DNA of 64,000 nt, taken from positions 37,616,485 through 37,680,484 of the forward strand of contig CM034237.1 of the NCBI GenBank assembly GCA_019916065.1, in the 5' to 3' direction. Each line of letters starts with the position of its first letter. The first letter of the stretch is position 1. Shown here piece by piece: positions 10,853-20,329 of this stretch. The notes below the pieces were generated by a model, which saw only the letters and a program-made list of their open reading frames with translations, had not been told where the DNA came from and did no database searches. The DNA is from Vitellaria paradoxa (taxonomy: Eukaryota > Streptophyta > Magnoliopsida > Ericales > Sapotaceae). The position numbers were made by a program, and so were the translations under genes.

Positions 10853-11496
10853 TTGGAAGTTTTGAATCAATGAATAAAGTAAATTAGGAGTAGTGTTTAG
10901 GTTTATATTTCTTTTTCTTTTATTTTACTGAATTATCATTTATGATTTGGGTTTCCTTATTTGCTCTCTTAACAATCTTTGTGAGCTTTGATGAATTTAG
11001 CTTGACAGTGTCATCCAAGTTGGGGGGAACAAGGAAGGAGATTCAATTCAGGTGACATCATTTGTGTGCATTAATTCAGGTATTTTTACAAAGGATTTGA
11101 TTGACTAAGGTAATTTCCTTCCCATATTCATGATGATTTGATTGCATATTTCCACATTGGGGACAATGTTCAATTTAAGTTGGGGGGAAAGGTAACCATA
11201 TTCATGATGGTAATTGTTGTGTTGGATTGATGTTGCATAACATGTTATAACCTGAGCAGGAATGTTTCAAAAAAAAAAAAAAAAAAAAAAAAACTAGAAA
11301 ATCAGAAAAAATTTTGCAAATTTTGAAATTTTTGGTTAATTTTAAGAATTTGAGTCTTTTTAAATTCTTTTGGTAAATAATAGATTTAGAGAATCTAGTC
11401 TTGGTGACAATTCAATTCAGTTCTTATGGGCTAAGGCAAGAAGAGGTAAGATTCAGAGCTGAGCTAAACTGATAAAGGATTTCTGATGTACATTGG
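10853..11496 (+). other. B1 pol-ORF3 spacer with two polypurine-like G tracts
   Basis: This non-coding stretch follows the pol stop. It has two copies of AAGTTGGGGGG, at 11017-11027 and 11177-11187. The second is preceded by a TTGGGGACAATG-type motif that also appears in A and D. A run of 25 A lies at 11269-11293. The G tracts resemble the true PPT at 15182-15194. Confidence 0.7.
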
Positions 11497-11681
11497 TTCG
11501 AACCCATGTTCAAACAAAAGATTAAGAGGAGTTTGTTCGAACCAATGTTCAAACTAGCAGTTTGTTCGAACCTTTGTTCGAACCAACTGAGAAAAGTTAG
11601 TTTGTTCGAACCAGTGTTCGAACCATTGGTCTGTTCGAACCCTTGTTCGAACAATCGGGCAATCCAGGCAGACTATAAATA
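11497..11681 (+). promoter_or_regulatory. B1 candidate internal promoter for ORF3 (TTCGAA pairs plus TATA box)
   Basis: Five TTCGAA pairs start at 11497, 11536, 11565, 11605 and 11634; in each the second member begins 12 bp after the first. In the first two pairs the second member has decayed to TTCAAA. TATAAATA at 11674-11681 follows the last palindrome after 22 nt, and ORF3 begins about 420 nt downstream. The same palindromes fill U3 of the B LTR. Promoter activity is inferred from this layout and from the matching arrangement in A. Confidence 0.6.
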
Positions 11682-12100
11682 GACCACTTCAGAAATTTTA
11701 GGGCTCATTTCACTATTTTGGGTCCTAACACTGGTATGAACAAAGAGAGTTCACTGGGCAGCTGGGGTGTTTGATTTTGAATCCAATTGGAAGGGGCCTT
11801 TCATTTTACAAACTCAAGCTTCAATTTAACTCGAATGGGAGTTGGATTCCGGTGGTGAGGAAGCTAGGGCTCGAATCTGAATTGAGTACAGAGGTAGGTT
11901 TCGGTACTGTAGCTGATCTCCATTTCGGTTTTGATAAAGCATTGTTGAAATTAATTATTTCTGTGAGTTTGGGAAGTAATTGGAGTGATATTTTTTGCTT
12001 GCAATTGAAGTTGTGGAAGAGCAATTAAGAAATTCACTTAGAAGGGTGTTTTCCTAATCTGGTTGAGTGTCTGTGAGCTGATTTCTTGAACTACCCGAAA

Positions 12101-13503
12101 ATGGCTTCACCTAAGAAAGTGTATGAGAAGAGGAAGAAGGTTAAAGAAGCTGGTCCTCAACACTCAAAACCTGAAAAACTCACCCCAACCAAGAAAAGAG
12201 CAAAAACCCAATCCACTAGCCAACCTGGGACCCTACCTGCTGTTACATCAGCTGAGATCAGCCCAGTAATTGCCACTGACCAACCAAGCCATCAATTGGA
12301 CCTCAATCCAACACCTACACCTCAGCCCACATCTAACCTACCCATTGAACAATTACAATCCCACCTCACCCCCACTTCAGAGCAAACACCAAGGACACCC
12401 CTGGAACCCCAATCAGAGGCCACTCCTGAAACCATTAGAAACCTGATTGAGGAGTTAAATGAGGAAGCTGGGAATGAGGAAGAAGAGGGTGATCCCTATG
12501 ATGACTTCAAGTTCTCAAGTGCTCGAGCACAAAAGGGGTTTGATAAGTATTGGAGCAAGAGGTCTGTGATAGTGGAGAGAGGGATGGAGCTGAGTCATTT
12601 TCAAGGAGAAGAATTTAAATTGAAACAGAATTTTGAAGCAAGGAAATGGGAAAAATGGGCTCAATTTAGTGGAGTAGCTGTGGTTCCCATTGTCCAAGAA
12701 TTCTATGCCAACATTTTGGACCTCAAGAAGGAAGAGAAAGATTGTATTGTGACTAAGGTGAGGGGAATTCACATTGAAGTCTCTCCTAAGGATGTGAGGA
12801 AATTTTTTGGATTGAAGGAAGGAAAAGCAACCTCAATTCCCATTCTCAATTGAGGAAGCTCTTGATAAGGATGCTTTGGCTAAGGTATTGACTGGAAACC
12901 CCAAAGCTGAGTGGGGCCACAAGAAGAAGATTGCTAAGAATAGGTTGAATTCAAAGTTCAACTCATTGCACTTCTTAGCATGTTCACAACTCAATCCAGT
13001 GATGAACACTTCTGAGCTTGAGTTATGAGAGGGGCTTACTTTTGTATGCAATTGACAAGGGATTGAAGGTGGAATTGGGGCAGCTTATATGGGAGAATAT
13101 GGCTGAGGCTTCAAAGATAAAGAAAGGAGGTCAGTGGATTGCCATTTGCTGGATTCATCACCAATTATGTCTGCTAAGAAGAAAGTGTCACAACTGAACT
13201 AGGGGAGCAAGTGGCCAAGCCATTGGGGCATATCACTGCTTCATCTAGGGAAAGAAGTGCAAGCCATAAGAAGAAGAAAGAAGGGACCACAACTGAAGAA
13301 GTTATGGAGAAGATGCTAGAGAAGTGGGATGAAGTGAAGGTCAAGCTTGGAGAGATTAAGATGACCAGTACTTTATCAAGCAAGAACTCCAAAGCCAAGG
13401 GAAGAGGATTGCAGCCATTGAGGCTAAGCTGGAGCTACTGCTTTCTGCTACCACTGCTGGGACTTCATCAGTGCCATCCGAGGACCCTCCTCTTGGCTCT
13501 TAG
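12101..13503 (+). pseudogene. B1 ORF3, frameshifted
   Basis: This is the ORF in the env-like position after pol. Its start (12101, MASPKKVYEKRKK) aligns with the B2 and B3 copies. It is related to the 'putative plant transposon protein' type found in Athila-like elements; that family name is from memory. The N-terminus is Lys-rich, followed by a Pro/Thr/Gln-rich stretch and an acidic segment, then a conserved core (SKRSVIVERGMELSHF; VVPIVQEFYANI). The C-terminus reads as coiled coil. No signal peptide or convincing membrane segment is visible, so it is not a typical Env. The frame is lost near 12826 by an extra base, and further indels lie near 13018, 13125, 13170 and 13362. Unlike B2 and B3, it keeps a Glu codon at about 12428. 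Confidence 0.8.
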
Positions 13504-14409
13504 ATCTTAGGAGCTGTTTTGTTTTGTTGTCACCAAGCTAGGAGTTGTAGTACTTTTTTGACTTTAGTTAATTTTGTTGCTTTATTGTAGGACTTTTTGA
13601 CTTATAGTAAGCCTGTGAAGTGAGCTTTGACATGTTTTTGTAATCAAAGGCCAAATTTGAACTTTTTGTAAAACTTGAAGTGGAATGAAATGAAATGAAG
13701 TTCCTTTTTAGTTCTTGACTTGGTTCAAAGCATTTACATGGTTGATTAATGCTCATTCTTGAGAATTGCTTGTGATTTATCCTTTAAGTCTTAATTGTCA
13801 ACATGGAGTTCATAGTTTCAACACTTTTGAAGTTGTGTGAAATTAAATTGTGCATTAAGAAATTGTGTGAGTATGAACTCTTGGGACTTAAGTCAACTCA
13901 AGAAATGCATATTTTATTCTCTAATAAGTGGAGACTAGCCTTGTGAGATTTGAGCCTTTAGCTTCCTTTGTTGAGTGGTTGAACTTAATCTCACATGTTT
14001 TTCACATCTATATTCTTTTAGTAGCTCTAATTACTTGTTTTGAATCTTTAAGCATAAGAAACTCATCAGCTGGAACCATGAACATTGGAATGGATTGTCA
14101 ACTCAATTGAACTCTTGGAAGTGAAGTAGGCCATCCTTGCATTGTTGAGCATTATTGACATTTCTTTCTTAATTAATTTTCCTTAGGAGCCAAGTTGAGC
14201 TATGAATGCATGAATGCATAATTCTTTTGGAGCCTTGAACAATACCCTAATCCTTACAAAATTTTAACAACCTACCTAAGTGCCTTAGTGATGTATAAGC
14301 TTAAGGGAGGTAGAATGAGCCAAAGGTAGTGGTAGTTTTGAGGAAATGGAAGGTTGATAAAAAGGAAAGAAAAGGAAAAGAAGAGTGATACAAGGATGTG
14401 TTTTTCAAT

Positions 14410-14457
<48 letters not shown>

Positions 14458-15157
14458 TTTGAAGAGAATTGACATATTTTTTTTTTTTTTTTTTTTTTGG
14501 GAACTCAAAAAGGGTGAAAGAAAAGGAACAAAGAATGGAGTATGATTGAGAAGAGAAGGATCAAATTACACAACTAAGGCACATTTTGAATTATCCCTTC
14601 CCTTCCTTGGTACCACATTTAACCCTCTTAGCCCCATTACAACCCAATAAAGACCTAATAGATCTAAGGTGTTCAAGTGAGTTGAATTTGAAGTTCTCAA
14701 TGTGAAATAGTTCAAGCTTTCCATTGCTATGGATTATTCCTTTCATAGAGCTACACCAAGTCCAATATTCATTGAATTTTATCGTTTTTGACTTAAGGAA
14801 GGTTCTTACTAGAATTGGCTTTACTACTTACTCTTATGAAAGAATCTTCCAAGAGTGTCTTACCCAATTCTCATTTCATTAAAGAGAGTATGCCCTGTGA
14901 GGATTGAAGTCAAGACTTGAGAGAATTCTTGTGCATCATTGAGTTAGATTTATGTTCTAGTGAGGAATTATGAGCATGATGGATTGATTCATGTTTTAAG
15001 ACCATACAATGAATAGAGGGTTGCTCCTATGAAGTTCCATGTTAACTTTTAATTGTCTTGGGGAGTTGAACTTGAAAATTCAAAGGAATTTGCATTAAGA
15101 TGTCATGTGCAACTTTGAATTAGGCTAAAGACTGAGAAGTGACCTCTTGTTGAGCTA

Positions 15158-15178
15158 ATTTGCTAGGGCCTAGCAAAT
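15158..15178 (+). other. B1 hairpin before the polypurine tract
   Basis: A perfect 9-bp stem with a 3-nt loop, ATTTGCTAG-GGC-CTAGCAAAT, ends 3 nt before the PPT. The same stem-loop shape with different bases is found at the same place in A (19600-19620) and D (55574-55592). Confidence 0.75.
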
Positions 15179-15181
15179 CTC

Positions 15182-15194
15182 AAGTTGGGGGGTG
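15182..15194 (+). other. B1 polypurine tract
   Basis: AAGTTGGGGGGTG directly precedes LTR B#1, which begins TGATTG. This is the expected primer site for plus-strand DNA synthesis. The same tract precedes LTRs #2 and #3. Confidence 0.85.
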
Positions 15195-16904
15195 TGATTG
15201 TACTATGAAAAGTACAATCATTAACCTTAATTAGTGATTTGTTAGGTGGATTTATAGCTAAAAAGATGATAAATTGTTTTTAAATGCATTCATGAGGAAT
15301 TCTTGTGATTTGCAGGTGTTTGGGACTAAAATGGATGAAGTTGGGCTAAATTGGATGAAATCAAGAAGCTGGTTCGAACACATGTTTGAACCAACTATTG
15401 TTCAAACCAATGTTCTAACCACAGAAGGCAAACCAGAAAAAGATGCAGCAGATTTTGGCTAAGTGTTGGAAAAAGTGGTTCGAAACCAATGTTCAAACCA
15501 TAGGATGTTTGAACCTTGGTTAGAACAACAGAAGCCAAGTATAGACCAACAAGTGCTGAAATTGATTAAGGCAAATTGGTTCGAACCTTTGTTCAAACCA
15601 CATCTGGTTTGAACTTTGGTTCGATTGACAGAAGGGTGAAAAGTTGCAGAGCTTAAAAAATTTCTAAGTCCAAGACTTTGGTTCGAACTTTGTTCGAACC
15701 AACCTTTGTTCAAACATTGGTTCGATCAACAGAAGCTGTGCAAGGTTCAACTGGAGGAAAATTTTCTAAGTCCCAAACTTTGGTTCGAACCCTTGTTCGA
15801 ACCAACCTTGGTTCAAACACTGGTTAGAACAACAGAGGCCATGCAAAGTCTAATTGGAGTGAAATCTGACTAAGTCCCAGAATTTGGTTCGAACCTTTGT
15901 TCGAACCAATCAGCCTGTTCGAACCTTTGTTCGAACCAACCTGCAACTCGAGGATTCTGAAATTCAGCTTTTGAGAAATGGGCAATTATGTACTTTTACA
16001 TGTTATATTTCATATATATATGTACGAAGGAGGTTTTTACCGGGATACAGATTCATTTCTTTCAGTTAAGCTTTCCTTTTAGAGAGAGAGAATTGTAGAG
16101 AGAGAAAGTGTATTCATCTTCAATTTCTTGAAGTTTTGTAGCAGATTTTCAGTTTTATGAATGGATTTACTTCAATTTCTATTGTTTTCTTCTTTTATGA
16201 TGTTTGAGTAGACTTCTCTCTTGGATTCAAGGCAAGTCTCGTAGTTGATTTGCAAGAATTTCAAGGTAATGGACTTAATGTTGAAATCTATTTTGTTAAA
16301 GGAAGAATCTATGTTTGATTTGAATTGATTATTGATTTTTGAGTTGAGATTTCAATTGAACTCAATTTTGTATGGTTTATGGCTTTTACTTATAGATTTC
16401 TATATAGAATTATCATGCCTTTCTCTTGGATTTGTATGGTAATTGCTATTCTTAGGATTTATATGTAAGACCTATAAGCTATGCATATTAGGTGTTTGAT
16501 TTGAATTCTCAGCAGATTTTTGTTCTTAATTTCTTATTCAAATCAGATTTGGATTGTTCTAAGTGGTTTTATATTCAGAATATCTTTTGATCTATCCCTT
16601 TTTAGGTGTAGAATCCTTGAAATTTATTGTCAATCACTACGAGCTTGTTTTGGATTCAAGGTTTTCTTAAATTTGTTTCTAAAAACATTTTATCCAAACA
16701 ACCATTTCTAAAACCAAATTGAATCTCTATCATTCATTGTGGGGTTGAAAATTTGTCTAAAACCTTTTCCAAGAATCATTTGTTCACTAATTCTTACTAA
16801 CGGCTCTCTGTGGACACGATCCGGTTCTCACCGGTAATTGTGCTTCAATAGACACCCTGCACTTGGGGTCGAGCCAATATTGATACATTGGAATCGAGCA
16901 AGCA
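15195..16904 (+). repeat. LTR B#1 (1710 bp), shared by two B units
   Basis: The LTR begins TGATTGTACT after the PPT and ends GAGCAAGCA before the PBS. It matches LTRs #2 and #3 (1709 bp each) but is visibly more diverged from them than they are from each other. U3 holds the TTCGAA tandem array (15371-15935), then a TATATATAT box at 16013-16022. A leader block conserved between families lies at 16432-16502, and a small hairpin CCGG-TTCTCA-CCGG at 16821-16834. It is the 3' LTR of B1 and the 5' LTR of B2. Confidence 0.92.
15371..15935 (+). promoter_or_regulatory. LTR B#1 U3 array of about 105-bp repeats with TTCGAA pairs
   Basis: Six tandem units of about 100-107 bp begin near 15371, 15478, 15577, 15682, 15782 and 15886. 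Each carries GGTTCGAACC-type palindromes in pairs 12 bp apart plus decayed copies (TTTGAA, TTCAAA, TTAGAA, TTCGAT). The unit nearest the TATA box has four intact palindromes (15888, 15900, 15918, 15930); units further upstream keep one or two. A TATA box follows 77 nt after the last palindrome. Confidence 0.75.
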
Positions 16905-16909
16905 CTTTT

Positions 16910-16927
16910 TGGCGCCGTTGCCGGGGA
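16910..16927 (+). other. B2 primer-binding site, tRNA-Asp
   Basis: TGGCGCCGTTGCCGGGGA is an exact complement of the plant tRNA-Asp(GTC) 3' end, including CCA. It lies 5 nt after LTR B#1. Confidence 0.93.
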
Positions 16928-17126
16928 GCCTTAAGCAACGGTGAACGACGATTTTGGGAAGTTTGGGCGGATTCATCCTCACCACCATTTCCAACGACGA
17001 ATTGCACACTTTGGGTAATCTCGTTCCATATTTTTCATTTTCATTAGTAGTTTTTGATTTGAAATAAGTTAGCATTGGTAGACATTCATAAATTGCTTGT
17101 GCTTGTGCATTTGTTGCATCTTGTGC
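16928..17126 (+). other. B2 5' leader
   Basis: This is the untranslated leader from the PBS to the gag ATG at 17127. No further motif was recognised. Confidence 0.6.
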
Positions 17127-18057
17127 ATGCATCTTAGGTCCGGTAGGATTGTTCAATCAATTTTGCATCCACAACATCAACCTATAGAGGAATTCATCGA
17201 GTTTTCATTAACTTCATCATCCACATCATCTACACCACAATCACCATCGTCATCATCCGTTTCTACTGATTTAGCGTATTTAATGGAAAATTTGGGAGAC
17301 AATGGGCAAGATGGCCAGGAGGCCATCGCTCCCTTAGATGCACGACCATTGAGGGAGTTGTTGCACCCCGTGCGACAAACTACCCCTTCTTGCATAATTC
17401 TTCCTTTAAATCAGAGGAATTTCACTTTTAAGCCTGGCACAATACAATTGTTACCCACATTTCATGGCATGGATTCGGAAAACCTATACACATACATGAA
17501 AGAGTTTGAGGATGTGTGTGCCACTTGCATGGATCAAAATGTGAGTGAAGACACCGTAAGGTTGCGGTTGTTTCCATTTTCTTTGAAGGATAAGGCCAAA
17601 ATATGGCTCAATTCCTTAAGACCTCGCTCCATTGGCACATGGAGAGAAATGCAAGCGGAATTTTTGAAAAAGTATTTCCCAGCTCACAGAACATTAATGA
17701 TGCAAAAACAAATCATGAATTTTTCATGTCAACCGGGTGAGTCATTTTTTCATGCATGGGAGAGGTTTAAAGATTTATGTAATGCATGTCCTCATCATGG
17801 ATTTCCAATTTGGCGGCTGTGTAGTTTTTTCTATGATGCATTGCCGTCTGAGCATAAACAGTTAGTGGGTACCATGAGTAATGGCCAGTTTCTTGATAAG
17901 TCGGCTGAGGAAGCCTATGAGTTTTTGGAAGAGTTGGCTGAAAATACCAAATCTTGGGAGGTAACATCACCTTCACCTTTAGAGTCTAGAGGAGTCCAAC
18001 CACAATCTAGCGGGAAATTAAGGTTGAATGATAGTGACGATTTGAGTGCTAGGGTAG
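17127..18057 (+). pseudogene. B2 gag N-terminal part, interrupted by A
   Basis: Gag begins MHLRSGRIVQ at 17127 and runs through the retrotransposon gag core (FSLKDKAKIWLNSL, then FLKKYFPAHRTLMMQ and FHAWERFKDLC), breaking off at DDLSAR where A is inserted. It is nearly identical to the start of B3 gag. The upstream in-frame codons (from 17097) have no ATG. After 18057 the sequence is A LTR, so the few extra residues beyond it are not gag. The matching C-terminal part of gag, from another tandem copy, begins at 6064. Confidence 0.9.
18053..18057. repeat. Target site duplication of A (GGTAG), gag N-terminal side
   Basis: GGTAG lies at the end of the B2 gag segment, next to the A LTR. It pairs with 6064-6068, although the two copies now flank A pieces in different tandem units. 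Confidence 0.88.
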
Positions 18058-19581
18058 TGCTTGTTCTTGTTTAATTACCTCACTTCAAGATAAAAGCTCA
18101 AATGAAAATTCAGATTATAAATTCAAAGTTAAAGAAAATGTTAAGTGAGGTAAGTCAAGACAAGTTTTCCCCCAAGTGCAAGGTGTGGTTGAAGCACAAA
18201 ATAACTGGTAAGTCCCAGGTCATTTCCACAGGGATCTAGGGAGCAATGAAGTGAATGACTCTAATGGAGATTAATTTGGCAAAACACTACTCACAGAAAA
18301 ATGTAAAATAGAAAGTTAAAATCTGATTTGGTTGGTTGATGATTTTGAACTAACTTTCCAAAAACAAAGTGAATTTAAACTAAAAGATTAAATGATAAAA
18401 AGGTTGAGCAAGGCAAGTTTAATACCAATCCAAATGAATTTCAAGTGCCAAGAGCTTATAAATTTACCAAATCAATTTGTACTGATTTTTGAAAAAACTA
18501 ATTTCAATTGAAACAAACCATGGATTAAACACTCAATGTGCATAACCTATTTTAAGGACAATAGGAGTTCTAATTCTAGCAACCCACATACAACAATGTC
18601 ATGAGAGTTCTAAGTTAAGCAACACCTATGAACTCATCAATAGGATATACAAATTTGGATTAATCGGGTCTTGAATCAATGAGTTCTAAGACACCCAGCT
18701 GCAAATTGATTTGATAACCATAAAAACTCAAGGTAAATTCATGAAGTTCGGCCACTTGAGATTCATTGGAAGGGCATTACCCTTGCCTTGGCTCAAGAAA
18801 ACTTAGCCGAGCATGTTGAAAAGAAGAAAAACAGAAATGGAAATCTGATTGGAAGACATTGCAATCTGAAATTGAAAGTTAAATGGATTTAGACTTCAAA
18901 ATCTGATTACAGAAATTGGAATGAATTCAATGTGTAAATCTCCAAAACTCCAATGCTGAATTAAAATTCCAATATAAAACTCTGAACTCTCAATGAAAAA
19001 CTCTCTAAAACTCTCTCTACGAAATCTCCACCATCTCAGCCGAATGCCCTCTGTATCTTCTGTCGTGTGGGTCTCCTCCCACTTCTTTCTTCCTTCTCTC
19101 TCCTATATCTTTTCTCTCTCCTCTAACCGAATGTTCCCTTCATGATGGCTTCTTCTCTCTCCTATATCTTTTCCTGATTTGCCCTCCCTGGATTGCAGAT
19201 TACATCACGTGGGGAAGTTGGGGTCACATGGAATTCGTTGCTGTGAAGAAGCTCATATTCGAATACAGTAAACCCATATTCGAATACGATCCCCTGCTGC
19301 AGAAATTTCCAGAATAGTGATTCTGATTTCTTTGCACTGATTTCAACTGAATTTTCTTCTTCTTCTGAAATAGCTTCAATCCTTTGATGTGTTGTGCAGC
19401 ATGCTTTCTTCTCAACATCCTCAATGTAGCTTAATTTCTTGTTCTTGTGATGGAAATCAACACACAATCCACTTTGGAGATATAGAGATGAAACCTGCAC
19501 AAAACATAGATTTTATGTCTTTTTATGATGTGTGCAAGTGTAATTTGAATGTATAAACATGTATCAATTGATGTCCAATCA
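18058..19581 (-). repeat. A 3' LTR (1524 bp)
   Basis: This is nearly identical to the LTR at 4540-6063. It carries the same paired TATTCGAATA palindromes (19258-19263 and 19279-19284), the CACGTG box and the 11-bp inverted repeat. The very low difference between the two LTRs implies a recent insertion. Confidence 0.92.
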
Positions 19582-19595
19582 CACACCCCCCAACT
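19582..19595 (-). other. A polypurine tract
   Basis: The minus strand reads AGTTGGGGGGTGTG directly before the LTR start TGATTGG. This matches the PPT of B in sequence and place. Confidence 0.85.
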
Positions 19596-19599
19596 ACAA

Positions 19600-19620
19600 C
19601 ATTACTAGTCCCTAGTAATG
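19600..19620 (-). other. A hairpin before the polypurine tract
   Basis: The minus strand reads CATTACTAG-GGA-CTAGTAATG, a perfect 9-bp stem with a 3-nt loop. Three base pairs differ from the B hairpin but all pair, so the fold rather than the sequence is kept. Confidence 0.75.
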
Positions 19621-20289
19621 CTTCTAAATAGAAGAAATAGGAGAGAAATCCAAAAGCATTAATTTCATTTCAATTTCGAATGATATTTCAGCTATTCATA
19701 TGGAACTAGTCAACACCATGAGCAAAAATTTTCATGAGCAAAGTTTAAAATTTAAAATTTTATAAGAGACGTGAAACTTGCCAAATGTGTGAAATGAATG
19801 TGAATGAATAGCAGCTTTTAACTCTATCAATCTTGACATACATCTTTTAGAACTTCATTTAATCCTGAACTTTGTATTCCATTTCATTCCCAAGTTTTGA
19901 CTTCAAATCTCACCTTGGAATTCACTCCAAAGAAAATAGAGCACACAAGGTTTCACTCAAGATGCCCCTATTAAGAGTAAATGTTCATCAAATTCTAGAA
20001 GGTGGCATCAACAAGTCAAAAACGATGTATTCAAGAAAGAATTAGACTTGGCATAACTCCATGAAGGAATGATGTAGCAAAATAATTTCAGAATTTTCAC
20101 CATGATTCCTTAATTCCTAAATTTCACAATTGAATGAAAATTCTTTCAAAGATCAATTAGGACTTGCAATGGGTTGTAATGGGGCCATGAGGTTTAATAA
20201 GGTAATAGAAGGGAAGGATAAAGAATTCAAAAACTGATTTGGAACACTGAAATAAACTTTCTTCTACCCTTCTCCAATTCTTCTTCTTC

Positions 20290-20329
<40 letters not shown>

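Larger units (their letters stand above)
13504..15194 (+). other. B1 3' untranslated region
   Basis: No real ORF was found in this 1.7-kb stretch between ORF3 and the LTR. It has a purine-rich segment, a run of about 38 A at 14416-14454 and a T run near 14480-14498. A block at 14724-14797, ending ATCGTTTTTGACTT, is conserved in A. The segment ends with a hairpin and the PPT. Confidence 0.75.
6064..16904 (+). mobile_element. Athila-like element B copy 1 (gag C-terminus to LTR B#1)
   Basis: This is the 3' part of a plus-strand element: the second half of gag, a complete pol, an internal promoter, a decayed ORF3, the 3' untranslated region, the PPT and LTR B#1. Its gag N-terminus is missing because A is inserted there. 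LTR B#1 is shared with the next unit, whose PBS and gag begin at 16910. It is clearly diverged from B3, by a few percent in pol and more, with indels, in ORF3. Confidence 0.9.

Noticed and set aside
11497..11651. TTCGAA arrays as heat-shock elements
   Set aside because: Heat-shock elements need GAA and TTC units separated by two bases. Here TTC and GAA abut and pair spacing is 12 or 20-22 bp.
15782..15800. GGTTCGAACCC as a Pol III B box
   Set aside because: Some B copies match the B box, but the A palindromes (TATTCGAATA) do not, no A box is evident, and TATA boxes follow.
15371..15935. CRISPR-like array
   Set aside because: The repeats are long, degenerate tandem units without unique spacers, in a plant LTR.
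16910..16927. tRNA-Asp-like sequence as a tRNA gene
   Set aside because: Only the 18-nt complement of the tRNA 3' end is present, next to an LTR; it is a primer-binding site.
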